Part shown: one piece after another, positions 25,201-36,385 of the stretch
How positions within the stretch are numbered: the first letter of the stretch is position 1
Layout: every line of letters begins with the position of its first letter
Assembly (NCBI GenBank): GCA_015832175.1
Contig: WJXW01000002.1
Span: 1,426,001-1,490,000, forward strand
From: Paraphaeosphaeria minitans
Lineage: Eukaryota > Ascomycota > Dothideomycetes > Pleosporales > Didymosphaeriaceae
Reading direction: 5' to 3'
DNA: 64,000 nt
Translations under genes and position numbers: made by a program
The notes under the pieces: generated by a model
Databases searched by the model: none
What the model was told of the DNA's origin: nothing
Seen by the model: only the letters and a program-made list of their open reading frames with translations

Positions 25201-26426
25201 CTTCTTGTTGATGTGGCCAAAGATCTGCTGGATCGCTTCCTGAACCTTCTGTAGAGACGTGGCTGAAAGAAGTTCTCCTATTGGGAATTCGCGCATGAGT
25301 TGGTTGTATTTTATGACCTTATCATGGGTCTCTTTCAAGCCAGTGTCTGCGCTGAAGCTGACGGTCGCCTGGAAGCGCTTCGCATTCTTAAGGACATCCA
25401 GCGTTAGTTTGACGCCAGGGCTTCTAAGCTGAGCTTCGATATCGTCCAACCTGTTTTCCATCGAAATCCAGAAATTGATCTCTTGAGTGGCCGTGCCGGT
25501 CGACACTTTTCGATCAGTTTTGGTGATTGTCTGAATCGATCTGATCCATCCGTTGACTGTGGATTGCAAGCCATTCAAGAATGCGCTGTCTGTTACGATA
25601 GGCGCGGCCAGATAGTCCGGTGATGGCGTCTTCTTCTCCGCCTCTGCTGATTCCACTGCAGCCTTGATCATTGGGTGCAGCGGGAGTAGCAGTTGCGGGA
25701 TTTCCACATTATCTCCCAGGTTGCTTAAGGTCAAGTCCAGCTCGCGAAATTTCCTCTGCGCTGCCGGGATTCCAGATCTGGATTCATTGTCGCCCTTCAA
25801 AGACGTCCCTGCCAAGCTCTGCTGGCCTTTGGTGAATGTATTAAAGTATGGTTGTACCGAGTTTTGTAGGATTGAACGTATGAACTCGTACGGAGAGGCA
25901 TCTTTCGATGAAGTGGTATTGAAAGCAGCAAAGCCGGGCAGCGTCGTGATCTGCACTTGCTCGGTAATGGGTATCGCATGGTCTATGGGTATCGGTCGCT
26001 TGGAAATGACAACGAACGCCGCACACGTGGGAGAATCTACAAGTTCGGAAGAAAGAGTATAGAGAAAGCGTTGGGTGGCCCCTGTAGCAGCAGTTAGCGG
26101 AGATACCCAGATTACTGGACATGGAGCTGCCTACCATTTGCGCCATCGAGCCCGTCGATACGAGTCTCATCCAGCCTGTCTTTTACCAGATAAATAACCT
26201 GCTGCGACTCAAGCGCGAAACGAGTGCAGCGCTGCAAAGTATCATCGATTCTGGATTTGGAGAGCAGACTGCCCGGCGCGTGAAGGTCCGCACTTGAAGC
26301 ACCGAGGTTGACTTCGAGGACTTTCTCGATATAGTCGACAATGATCTGGGGGTCGATCGCGGGTGGTGCTGGGCTCGGTGCACGTATGCTGCCGTTGGCG
26401 GCCCCTGGAGTCAGCGGCGACTCCAT
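13296..26426 (-). CDS. nudA: Cytoplasmic dynein heavy chain
   Basis: 4342-aa AAA+ motor that drives minus-end-directed transport on microtubules (nuclear migration, endosomes, spindle positioning) with dynactin, LIS1 and NUDE. Exons 26426-26135, 26081-13810 (12,272 nt) and 13760-13296; introns of 53 and 49 nt. N-terminal tail residues 1 to about 1800, then AAA1 P-loop GPAGTGKTE (about 1930), AAA2 GSSGSGKS (about 2225), AAA3 GPPGSGKT (about 2590), AAA4 GVSGSGKT (about 2930); antiparallel coiled-coil stalk with microtubule-binding tip at about 3160-3490; C-terminal domain to the TAG at 13296. The start at 26426 (MESPLTPG) is the first ATG of the exon; upstream in-frame sequence has only non-ATG codons. 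All four nucleotide sites keep the Walker A lysine. Length matches the fungal family. Confidence 0.97.
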
Positions 26427-27007
26427 ATCGTTGTTCAACTGTGGGTTCGGGAAAGAGACATGTGTCTCGCTGCTTCCTAGATGGTGGAGAAAGGAGGGAC
26501 GGCGCGGAGTATTAGGTACGTCGGTAAAGTAGGGTGCAGGCAGCCCAGAGTCGATGAGTTTTGACACTTGCTTGCAAGACAGACGAAAGTTGGGAAGACG
26601 CGACGGGTCCGTGCGAGGACGCGGAGGACCGAACAACGCACGCCACGACAGGGGTTTGCTCAGATAGGTATGGGCGTGATTGTTGTTTCAATCGCGCGAA
26701 AATAAGTCCCAGATGCTAGAAAGATCCCGTTGCAGCAGAGAAGAAGAAAAATTGGCGTCAATAACTTGTTGAAAGTGGCTGCTTCACGCATGTTTTGTTT
26801 ACCTATCCCACCTGTTGACGCGCCGGGGTCCCCGCAAATGCACGGCGGGAAGGCGCGACCAACGCTATTTCTCACGTGACTGCTAATACATGAACCATCC
26901 TATCCCGGCCAACGATCGTATCTCATGTATGCAGGGCGGAGTATTTGAATAAGCCAGGTGCTATTTGACAATGTGAGTGTATCACATAATCTGTAACTGT
27001 ATGACGG
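26427..27007. other. Intergenic region between dynein and CLC genes
   Basis: Contains the dynein promoter and 5' leader, and the 3' flank of the CLC gene. Both genes are on the minus strand. The dynein coding frame is open upstream of its ATG to about 26636 but lacks ATG codons, so I treat it as leader. No other gene supported. Confidence 0.5.
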
Positions 27008-29677
27008 CTATCTAAAACTCTCTCTGCCTCGGTCCTGCAGTTCGACTTCTGCATCGTCTTCGCTATTCCTCCGTACATCCCTGTCCGCCTCCCTGTGTCT
27101 CGCCATGACTGGACTTGATAACCTGACGCCATGTCCGCCGCCTACTTTGCTTCTGAACTCTCCAAATACGCCATTCATCCACTCTGCAGCGGTCTTGAGA
27201 ACACCCCAGAGTTTCTCTTCTCTTTCGTCCAAACTCCTCGCAACTTGAGGGTTCTCGTGCGCCTCGACCTTGAACTGATACTTTAGACAATCTTTGACGG
27301 TGACAAGTCCGGCAAGGCGTCCGCGGTGTTCAATAAGTATGACACGTGGACCCATCTTCTTGAAGAGCTCCATAACTGTTTCGAGAGGGAGGCGTGGATG
27401 GACAGAGAGAGGCGTGGGATCGATGAATTTTGAAAGATCGACGTGGAGCTGACCGGACGTAGCGGACATGGTGTCGAAGGATGCAGACGGAACTGCGGAG
27501 GGTGAAGTAAGGGTGCCGCTGCTATTCGGAGTAATGAAGGTGCAGCGTGCGTGTCCGGGGGCCATTTGGTCTTTCTTGGCCCGGTCGATGGCATACCGCA
27601 GCTCCGTCCGGCCGATGTACCCGACTAGAGTCTTTGACTGTGCGTCTTCCACGATCGGATACCCTTGGTATTGATTCTCTTTTATTATACGCTCCAACGC
27701 TCGTAGTTCAAGACCAGTCGCAGGCAAAGACACGACGTGTGATGCCATGACCTTAGATACGGGCACGCCAAACGTGTGCTCCTCCTTATTGTCCAGAAAT
27801 GGGAATCCGTTCAGATAAATCATTCGATCTGCAATGCCACCATGTCCGAAGCGCTCACTCACGGCTTTGGTAACTCCAACTACGACCATGGTGGGCAAGA
27901 TATAGGTCAGGGCGCCGGTGATTTCGAACATAATGACCACAGTCGACACAGTAATGTGCATTATGCCACTCAATGCGGCCCCAGCACCAAGGAAAGCATA
28001 AGTACCAGGTGTAATGCAGGGCACATCCGGCTGGCAAGCGGAAAAGAAAGCGGATTCGGGGAATGACTCGTGTAGGAACTGAACGAAGATGCCGACCATC
28101 CTACCAAAGGATGCTCCAATGGCCATGGAGGGCACGAATATGCCTGCGGGGACCTTGCATCCGAACGAGATGATGACGAGAAGTGTTCGAAGTACAGTGG
28201 CAATGCCGAGCGACAACATCATGCGCCAGCGGTTATCAGACCTAGACTTTCTTAGCCAGACTGCTAGAAAGCGGCTGAGCAGACTTACTCGCATAGCTCA
28301 TCATAATCATGGTCACCTTCACATTCCTGGAAAAGGATCTCCATGCTTTCCGTCATGTCGATCCGGAGGAACATGTTTGGATAGCAAATGATGGCTGTGA
28401 GAACAGCTAAAACCACCGCTTCTGTGACCTGCCAGTTGGCAAGATACTTCTTTCGAAATACCTGTACTCTGAGATTCCATTTCATGACAAAGGCGCCGTA
28501 CAAACCACCAAAGGCCCCGATGATCATGTAGAACAAGATTTCAAAAAAGTGCCAAGTTCGATCGTATTTCACCTGGAACATGACGAGCTGGCCTGTCCGG
28601 AAAGGGTTCATCGCCGCAAGAACAGCTGTCGCGACCAGAGCGCAGAAGTAGCTTCTCCAGAGCGTCTTAAGCGGAAAGTAGTTAGACATCTCCTCTAACG
28701 AGAAAAGTACGCCGCCTATAGGGCTACCGAACGCAACAGCTACGCCCGCTGCAGCGCTTGCACTAAGAATCTCGCGTGTCTTGGCCGCGTTTCGTCGGTA
28801 TTTGTCGAAGAACCGCGATATGACATTGCCTGTGCAAACAGCGTAATGCACGCTCGGGCCTTCTTTTCCTACGGAAAGACCAGACGCAATAGCAAGCGGC
28901 AGACCAATCGACTTGATCAACAAGGTCCACGCGCCCAAGAAACCCTTCATAACGAAGCCAGCGATGATGCATTTTATCTCCGATATGCCCGATCCTGCGG
29001 CGTATGGCGCGAAGCTCTTGACCAGCGTAGCAGCTGTAAGGGAGAACAGCGCCGCGAAGAGTATGTAGAGAAGGTAATTGACGGGCCAAAAGCCACTCCA
29101 TCGCTTCCATTCGGGACACCCTGTTGCACATTAACCATAGTCACCAGGAAGCTGTTCTTGACGTGACCGTACCATTCTCGGCGCCCCAGCAGCAGAAGTT
29201 CTCGTTCAAGTAGAAAGCCGTCTCGCAGTGTCCCAGCTTGATATCGGCCAGCCATTCCGTGATGATATTCAGACAGGCTGCGATAAGCCCAATCGTGGCG
29301 CCCACGAGCGTGACCACGATCCAAGCCTGGCCTGCGTCGTACGCCTCGTACAGTCGCCTCCTCCACCCTATGGCGCCCCTTCCGCCCAGTCCAACATTGT
29401 AGCTATCGCGCTGTTTCCGCCTGGCTTTGCGCCGCAGCTGTTCACGCGCTGCATCTTGCACCCAGTCGATGGTCGTGAAGTCCTCGTATCGTTTGATTTC
29501 CGCTATCTCCTCAACAATGGCGTGGGTTGCGGTCGCTTCCTGTGTGGCCGCGGGATCATCTTCGGGGTCTGGCGGGAGCGATTGCGAGGTTGGACGGCGG
29601 CGAAGGGCGGGCGCGAACGAGGAGGAGCGATTCAGAGCAGCCCGGGATCGTGATCGCGAAGCTGACGGGCGATTCAT
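27008..29677 (-). CDS. CLC-family voltage-gated chloride channel or chloride/proton exchanger
   Basis: 856-aa intracellular-membrane CLC protein, related to yeast Gef1. Exons 29677-29173, 29120-28289, 28241-27008; introns of 52 and 47 nt. Selectivity motifs in order: GSGISEIKC (about 211), GKEGPSVH with the gating glutamate (about 255), GSPIGGVLFSLEE (about 300), and PAGIFVPSMAIGASFGR (about 480). Two CBS domains follow (about 605-670 and 715-775). The N-terminal 100 residues are Ser/Arg/Pro-rich and probably cytosolic. The start at 29677 is the first ATG; the frame is open upstream, so a longer N-terminus from an unseen exon is possible. Likely role is ion balance and acidification of Golgi or endosomal compartments. 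Confidence 0.95.
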
Positions 29678-30378
29678 CGCATGTCCGGAACAGCGAATCG
29701 GTGGTGGCCAACGTTTCCTCTGCGCTGCCTGTGAAGCTCCAGTGTTCGACGTTGCCAGCCGCGGAGGTGCACGCGCCACAGTGGCGCATCACCCAACGTT
29801 TGGTCCAGTCACAACCCTTTACCGGACCCCATCGCGGCTCGAAAACACGTTCAACACCGCCAACTCTGCTAGGCGTCGGTGCAATTATAACTTCTCGTCA
29901 TCCTAGGGCATAATATATGCACACCTGTGCCTAGTGTTGTTCCTTTCCGTGTCGTCTTGGACGCGTTATCAAACTCGACTTCTAACTCTACCTAAGCCAT
30001 ACCTACTAACGCGAACCTTATGCAGCTCAAGTCGAGTATGATCAAACGACAAATTGAGTGTGTTTTGACGCGTCCCGTGTCGTCCGGCCCCTCGAAATGT
30101 TCCGGCGGGAAAAGTGCCCTACATTTTGCAAGAGAGAGCACATGATCTCCGTATGATCGGAGTTCAGCCGACAATGTATTCCGAGTTCGTATCCCTGCCG
30201 TGCGGATTAAGCTTCGATAAGGCTCGACTAGCTCCCACCGGGAAGGAGCTTTAGATGACCTGCACCCTCGCTGCTCGCTCGATAGCTCCATTTCTCCAAA
30301 CAAGACTTCTGTTTCTCGATAGGCATCGGCATAGCCTTTTGCTTTGGACTCCATTTGTCGCAAGAGATTGGGATCTAG
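29678..30378. other. Intergenic, no gene supported
   Basis: Holds the CLC promoter. A minus-strand open frame of 161 codons (29992-30477) begins inside the repeat copy at 30379 and shows no recognisable domain, so I do not call it a gene. Confidence 0.45.
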
Positions 30379-30480
30379 GGGCCTGTTCGGTCGCTGTGAT
30401 CTCAATCTGTGATCTGGGCGTGATCTCGGCCGTTCTGAGTATAGCGCTGGCGTAGAATTTTTTCTTAGTGTAGCCATACA
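30379..30480 (+). mobile_element. Partial copy of the inverted-repeat element
   Basis: The sequence from 30379 starts with the same terminal motif as the element at 30519 (GGGCCTGTTCGGT, then CTGTGATCT) but lacks a matching inverted terminus. The end point is approximate. It is either a truncated copy or a remnant left by an imprecise excision. Confidence 0.6.
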
Positions 30481-30518
30481 AAATCTTCTAACGCCCCGCT
30501 ATAACATAGCTAGATTAA

Positions 30519-30852
30519 GGGCCTGTTTGGTTACCGTGATCTTGCTCCTTAATCTCACTATACACAGTAGGTAGTGAAAGCGTACTAGCCTACAATGTGA
30601 GAATAAGCGAGAAACAGGTCTAGACCTGTTTATAAAATAAGATTTTGATCTTAGGCTTAAAAGGGTATAAAGGTGGAATTTACAGCACTAGCAAGGGTTA
30701 TTTTAGTTAGGGCGCTGTTAGCAGATCACACCTGTTTATATGACGTTGAGATCACACTTGAAGAGAACACGACCCTGATCTCATTATACGCTTACCATAT
30801 ATGGGAAGTGAGATGAGATCAAGGAGCGAGATCACGGCGACCGAACAGGCCC
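30519..30852. mobile_element. MITE-like element with about 42-bp terminal inverted repeats
   Basis: A 334-bp non-coding element. The left end (30519 on) and the reverse complement of the right end (30852 back) match over about 42 bp, starting GGGCCTGTTYGGT and continuing through CCGTGATCTYGCTCCTT. The five mismatches are all transitions, with T or A on the left where C or G stands on the right. Flanks are TAA (30516-30518) and TAG (30853-30855), a possible imperfect 3-bp target duplication. It has no transposase and would need one in trans. The TIR start resembles PIF/Harbinger-type elements, but I cannot confirm the superfamily. The right end lies 58 bp before the carboxypeptidase ATG. Confidence 0.8.
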
Positions 30853-30910
30853 TAGAATTGCATATTACTGCACACCACGCAAGACTAAGGTTGGCAGCTC
30901 TCTGTCAGCC

Positions 30911-32380
30911 ATGAAGTTCGCCCTAGCCTCTCTCCTACCAGTTGTGGCTGTCGCAGGACGACTATCGCAGATCCCATTTCAAGAAACACCCGAAGTCGAG
31001 GCCTTCCAGGTCTACAAAAGCGAATATTCCGAACACCACTCGCTACGCATCAAACAGCAGCAGAATGACTCCCTCTGCGATGCGCATTCGAAGCAGTACA
31101 CCGGATGGCTAGACGTGGGCTCAAAACATCTCTTCTTTTGGTACTTCGAGTCGCAGAGCTCACCGTCCGAAGACCCACTAGTTTTGTGGTTGACGGGTGG
31201 GCCGGGCGGTAGTTCAATGATTGGCATGCTCCAAGAGAATGGGCCTTGCTTGATCAACGAGGGCGGAAACGGAACGCATTACAACGAGTATGGATGGAGC
31301 AAAAATGCGAACCTACTTTTCATCGATTCTCCGGCTGGTGTCGGATTCAGCTACGTGGACGAAGGAATCCCTCTGCCAGGCGACAGTTTCACGACTGCAG
31401 CGGACCTACACCATTTTCTGCAGATCTTCGTCGGCGACGTCTTCCCAGACCTTGCAGAAAGAGACTTCCACATCACCGGTGAATCCTACGGTGGCCACTA
31501 TTGCCCGGCCTTGGCCGCACAAGTTGTCTCACAGAACCTCTTGTATCCTAAACGCCAGCAAGTCAATCTCCGCTCCATTTTCGTCGGCAACGCCTACGTC
31601 TCGCCCGTCGACACTGCCTTCGGTTACTGGGAAACCCTCTGCACCACCAATCCCGGCATCGAAGAACCAGTCTTCAATAAAACCCGCTGCGACATCATGG
31701 CCTCCAACCTCCCGCGCTGCCTTGACCTCGCCCGCCTCTGCTACGCGCACCCCGACCCCGCTATATGCGCAGCCGGTTCAGCCGTCTGCTGGGACGGTGT
31801 AATCAAGTACTACGACGGCGAGTCCGGCGAAGGCGGCGATCGCAACCGCTTCGACATCAGCACGCCGTGCAAGTCCGGAGACCAACTGTGCTACCTTGAA
31901 GCTCAATGGATAGAGGATTATCTGAACCGCCCCGAAGTCTTCGAAGCACTGCACGTCCCCAAAGCCGTAGCTAACTACAGCATCTACAACATGAACGTCG
32001 AGTACGCCTTCGAGCTCACCGGCGACCAAGGCATCAGTCTCCAGCCGCAGGTTCTGTATCTACTTGACAGCGGCATCGATGTGCTATTCTACCAGGGCAA
32101 TTACGATCTCGCATGTAACACGGCAGGGAACATTCGATGGGCCGAGTCAATGCCGTGGAAGGGGCAACCAGAATTTGTTGCGCAGCCAAGGAAGACGTGG
32201 AAGCATGGAGGAAAGGAGGTGGGGTGGTTCAAGGAAGTTAAGATTGAGGCGGTGGGAGGGAGGAAGACTACGTTTGCGGTTAGCACGGTGGATGCGGCGG
32301 GGCATATGGTGCCGTATGATAAGCCGGAGGAGGGTTTGGCACTGGTGAATAGGTGGATTACTAAGAGGAGCTTTGCGTGA
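30911..32380 (+). CDS. Secreted serine carboxypeptidase (S10 family)
   Basis: 489-aa single-exon secreted or vacuolar exopeptidase that removes C-terminal residues. A signal peptide (residues 1 to about 16, ending AVAG) starts the protein. Catalytic Ser192 lies in GESYGGHY; Asp at about 398 in GNYDLACN and His at about 465 in [11 protein letters not shown] complete the triad. The substrate-binding loop reads GGPGGSS (about 96-102) where most relatives have GGPGCSS, so one conserved cysteine is missing. Several N-glycosylation sequons (NGT, NKT, NYS) are present. The promoter is very short: a MITE-like element ends 58 bp upstream of the start, so its expression may be altered. Confidence 0.95.
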   Translation: MKFALASLLPVVAVAGRLSQIPFQETPEVEAFQVYKSEYSEHHSLRIKQQQNDSLCDAHSKQYTGWLDVGSKHLFFWYFESQSSPSEDPLVLWLTGGPGGSSMIGMLQENGPCLINEGGNGTHYNEYGWSKNANLLFIDSPAGVGFSYVDEGIPLPGDSFTTAADLHHFLQIFVGDVFPDLAERDFHITGESYGGHYCPALAAQVVSQNLLYPKRQQVNLRSIFVGNAYVSPVDTAFGYWETLCTTNPGIEEPVFNKTRCDIMASNLPRCLDLARLCYAHPDPAICAAGSAVCWDGVIKYYDGESGEGGDRNRFDISTPCKSGDQLCYLEAQWIEDYLNRPEVFEALHVPKAVANYSIYNMNVEYAFELTGDQGISLQPQVLYLLDSGIDVLFYQGNYDLACNTAGNIRWAESMPWKGQPEFVAQPRKTWKHGGKEVGWFKEVKIEAVGGRKTTFAVSTVDAAGHMVPYDKPEEGLALVNRWITKRSFA

Positions 32381-34178
32381 GGGGGTATGGCTTAGGCGAG
32401 ACTGGAGAGACGTGATCGCTGTGAACGGCAATGTGTTATTCGTCATTTGGCCTACTGTCATATACATAGCGCCCTCAAATGCACAGAAACGCAGAGTTGA
32501 ATCATACGTTTGTCGGTCACATCGTATTGGCGGAAGGTGCTCTGCATCCTCCACGTCAGCTCTACAAATCAGTATCGTCGCACTTCGTCAATGCACCCCT
32601 CCTACATTTTATTTTCGTCTCAGATGTCACTGTTCTCGTTCAAAGAGACCATGCCTCTGTGACTTTCGTCCGAGCTAATGTTTCTAGATGCTCGAATCCA
32701 CTCAAGCTATAACGATGACGTGTAAAGGACATGCTTGTCGTGGCCAACAACGGATGCGAAAGCATTGCTTTACAAATCCGGATGGAATATTCCTAGACAT
32801 GATTGGCTCGTGTTAGGTTAACATTGTTGACGTGGTAGTGCCAGCTGAAGCGACGAACTTGGACGTAGAACGAAATACTCAGCGTGATCACACCGAAAAC
32901 GTCTCGCCACAATCCTAGCTGACGATTACCAAAACGTTCGTGATGGAGCGATCGATGACGGGCAACTCGCATCCGAAAGAACAGCATATCACGACCAAGC
33001 CGCGCAACTGGTCAATCCTACTATACACGCAGAATTGGCCGATGCAGCCTCAGGTGCAGAGCAAGATGAAATTGAACGCCAGGCTGCAACTTTTCTCGCC
33101 CAACCTACTCACGTTCTCAATATCCGTAGACCTCTACGACGACATCAGATCGATGACTACCTTGGGACTTCTGCGGAACAGCAACAATTGGAGGTGGTTT
33201 CAGAGAGTCATGAAATGAAATGTTAAAACGCACAGAAAAAATTCGGCTCCATCCCTGGGTACATCCCAACGGAGTCCAGAATCGACACTCGAAGCGCAAG
33301 CGGTTTCCTGTCCAGCTTGGCGGCGGCAAAGGTGGTGGAGCGACGTTAGAGCACATGTTAACGACAGTGGAACACCTCAAAGTGTAACAGGGATGAATAT
33401 GCGCTTGTGTGAGTGAAATATTATCACTGCCAGCCTGCAACATTTCATTGGATAATCTGGCAGTAGACGATATAGCGAATGGGAACCCAAGGCTCGCCGC
33501 ATTTACGGATGGAAAAGATAGCTATATGATGTTTCGTCGTGTTGGAACTTGATAGGCACGGTTTTGATGCCAAAGCTATACTCTTTCCTGCGTCGCGGGT
33601 GACTCAAGTCTGCGTTGGGTTGCCCCATCACGGTCTGCATCTTATTGTAAGGGTTTATCAGATGTAAGTGTTATAAGGAACCATCAATTAAGCATCAGTA
33701 AAGCCCGAAGATGGTGGCTATCGCTGTGCTAACTTCATTTATGGAAGCATGATATTATGCAGAAAACTAAATACAACGTTCGCTATCGCGAACGAAGGCT
33801 TCCAGGATGGTAAAATCAAGGCTCCATTAATTTTTTGAGTAGTCCAAGTCGAACTGACGAATATAATCGGTCTGTAGTCCGATGAAGGATGCTTCGCGAT
33901 AAATACCCCGAAGGCTTGTGATTGGTGGCTAAATTCGCTCGTCAAAACCACGACGTACGGAACGATGCAACAACGAAGGAACCCTAACCCCGCGATCTAC
34001 CCAAACTTATGTGCGACTTAGGTCATTGCAGAATAGTGTGTAGATCTTTTACAATCGCGGTTGCAACGCAGTTTTAGCTTCGGTGATGGCAGCTCTCATT
34101 TTAGAGATACTTGAATAGTATGAAACGCCCAAAGGTCATCAACATCCCGCACAAAAGCTGCCAATTGCAATACCAACT
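32381..34178. other. Intergenic region, mostly featureless
   Basis: About 1.8 kb between the S10 peptidase and the GH140-like gene. Apart from the orphan open frame listed at 32888-33226, I see no gene, RNA or repeat. Confidence 0.4.
32888..33226 (+). CDS. Orphan open frame, possible gene fragment
   Basis: An open frame of about 112 codons running from just after a TGA to a TAA at 33224-33226. Composition is protein-like (Asp/Glu/Gln/Ala-rich; DDGQLASERTAYHDQAAQ, then GAEQDEIERQAATFLAQP). It has no ATG near its beginning, so it would need an upstream exon, of which I see no clear sign. No domain recognised. A gene relic is possible. Confidence 0.25.
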   Translation, partial: SHRKRLATILADDYQNVRDGAIDDGQLASERTAYHDQAAQLVNPTIHAELADAASGAEQDEIERQAATFLAQPTHVLNIRRPLRRHQIDDYLGTSAEQQQLEVVSESHEMKC

Positions 34179-35879
34179 ATGTGCCACGGCTCCCGAATCT
34201 CCACCCACTTAACCACCCTCACCACCCTCCTCCTCACCCTCCCTCTTCTCGGTCAAGCAAAATGGACCATCCCCCCATTGTACGCCCTGTACGCCTCCCC
34301 CAACGGCCACTACTTCCAGACCCTCGACGATAAACCCTTCTTTTGGCAGTCCGATACCGCCTGGCTCCTCATCAACCGCCTCAACTATACCGAAGCCACC
34401 TCCTACCTCTCCGACCGCGCCGCAAAAGGATTCAACATCATCCAAGCCTGCGGCGCGCACTGCAACGGACCGGACCAGCCCGACCGCGCGGGGAACCTTG
34501 CATTCGTAGACAGCGACGTAGGACGCCCAAATGAAGCGTATTGGTCGTATGTGGATTCGATTCTCGAGCTCGCGTGGGAGGAGTACGGGATTAGGATTGT
34601 GATGCATCCAGCGTGGGGCGGGTATGTGCACAACGACCGGGGGGTGCCAGGATTTTTCAATGAGAGCACGGCGCGGGTGTTTGGGGAGTTTGTTGGAAGG
34701 CGGTATCCGTATGTGCCCAAGATACTGTTTGGGGATACGAATCCGTGGTGGAAGAACAAGAGTGCTGTGAGCACGGATTATGCGTACGGGGGTGCGGTGT
34801 CGGCACGATTGCCGGGGGACTATACCGTGATTGATTTCTCAGGCGTGTATGCTGCGCTTGCGGAGGGGATCGTGAAGGGTGAGGTGGAGGTGGTGGGGAA
34901 CAGGAGTAATGGGCAAGGGGCCGGGGAGAGGAAATATGTGCCGATGATCTCGATGCATCCTACCAACCAGTGGTTTGCGGGCGGTCCGTTGGCGCTTGCG
35001 AGTAGTTTCTTTGGGGAGAGCGAGTGGCTGACGTTCGATCTCAGCCAGTCTGGACACTCTGATCATCCGCCAAACCCGCCGCTTCCCTGGTGGTCTTGCC
35101 GCCGGGGATGGGAGCCTGCGCAGTTGATGTGGAGTGTGGGGGAGACCACGTCGGGGAAGAAGAGGCCCGCAATCGAGAACGAACCGCACTACGAGTGGCG
35201 ATATAACAATGGGAAGTCTGGAAAGGCTAGTGGGATGTATTGGAACGCGAGCGATGTGCGTATTGGTACTTGGCAAACGGTAGGAGTTGATTGTACGGCT
35301 ATGATGTGGATGTTGAAAGCTGAGGGTTGAACAGGTCTTCGCAGGCATGGCTGGCCTCACCTACGGAGCCAACACGATCTGGCAGATGGCGATTCCAAAT
35401 CTGTTCCCAGCGGATGAGAGCGGACCGAAAATTCCGTGGTACGAAGCCATCAAGTTGCCAGGATCCAGCCAGATGCAATGGATCAAGAAAGCTATCTTGG
35501 ATCGAGGGGAAGAGTCCTACTCTAATCGCATTCCAGCACAGGACATCATAATGGGCGGTCCTGGTAGGCCTTTTCTATTCGATTCTGACGTTTGTGATCT
35601 GCTGACAATGAAAACCCAGGGATTTCGGACGCTCGCATCGCCGCAACCCGTGACGCGGAAGGCTCTTGGCTCATGGTGTACTCGCCAAATGCGACGTTTA
35701 CAATCGAGACTAAGAGTCTCAAGGGTTGTGATATAAGAGCCAGCTGGTTCAGTCCGCTGACTGGAGAGTATACCTCGATGAATTACAGGCAGTGTGGAAC
35801 CTCGACGGCACATCGATTTGAGCTTCCTATCGAGGCAGGCCATGCAGATTGGGTGCTGGTACTGGAGCAATCGAAGTAA
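34179..35879 (+). CDS. Secreted DUF4038/GH140-like glycoside hydrolase
   Basis: 529-aa secreted protein, exons 34179-35279, 35335-35563 and 35620-35879, with introns of 55 and 56 nt. A signal peptide spans about residues 1-27 (LLLTLPLLGQA). The main part matches the DUF4038 (apiosidase-like) barrel: FFWQSDTAWLLINRLN, KGFNIIQACGAHCNGPDQ, YGIRIVMHPAWGG, and a late ANTIWQM block; the C-terminal 90 residues match the small beta domain labelled putative collagen-binding in this family (SWFSPLTGEY). Bacterial relatives act on plant pectin side chains; fungal substrates are inferred only. Several sequons are present. Both splice junctions restore conserved sequence. Confidence 0.85.
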
Positions 35880-36385
35880 TAAACATGACATAAAGTGCCT
35901 CACCAACAGCCTGAGCACGCAGTAGCAAGAAAATCAATGCCGTACTCACGCGTCAGACCCAGTACCTACTGTAGCGTAGCCATTCCCCGTGATAGTTAGG
36001 TAGTACCTACCTATACCTAGGTACGCGAACGTCTAGCTCTGTGACGTGCGAATCGTCTGCCATCCTCCAATATAGTAGAACATGGTCGTATGATGAGAAA
36101 GTATCGTGCTGTGGACCGCTTGCTACCTCTTCGATGAAGGGACTATCGCGAGGTAGGTAACTAATGACGCTGCCCTGTGCACGGACTCGCCCAAAACGCG
36201 ACACCCACTCAACGCGTCAGACGGCCCCCGCTACTTTCTACAACGCAATTATCCACCTCCACGTCTGTCTCTGCCACAGGTTGTCTATCCTCCAACGAGC
36301 AGCTCTCTTCTACCGCTGATCGCGCGCAACAGCCCTCCTTCACCCTCACCAGCATCAGCCCGCCTGGCGCTACACTACCCTGACC
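35880..36385. other. Intergenic region with short TAGGTA/TACCTA motifs
   Basis: No gene. TAGGTA and TACCTA hexamers occur several times at about 35995-36025 and again near 36150, partly as inverted pairs around ACCTAGGT. Their role is unknown. Confidence 0.4.

Noticed and set aside
26427..26636. Extending dynein N-terminally to the start of the open frame
   Set aside because: The upstream codons contain no ATG; the first ATG at 26426 gives the normal family length.
29992..30477. 161-codon minus-strand frame upstream of the carboxypeptidase
   Set aside because: It starts inside a repeat copy, has no domain, and its composition is not gene-like.
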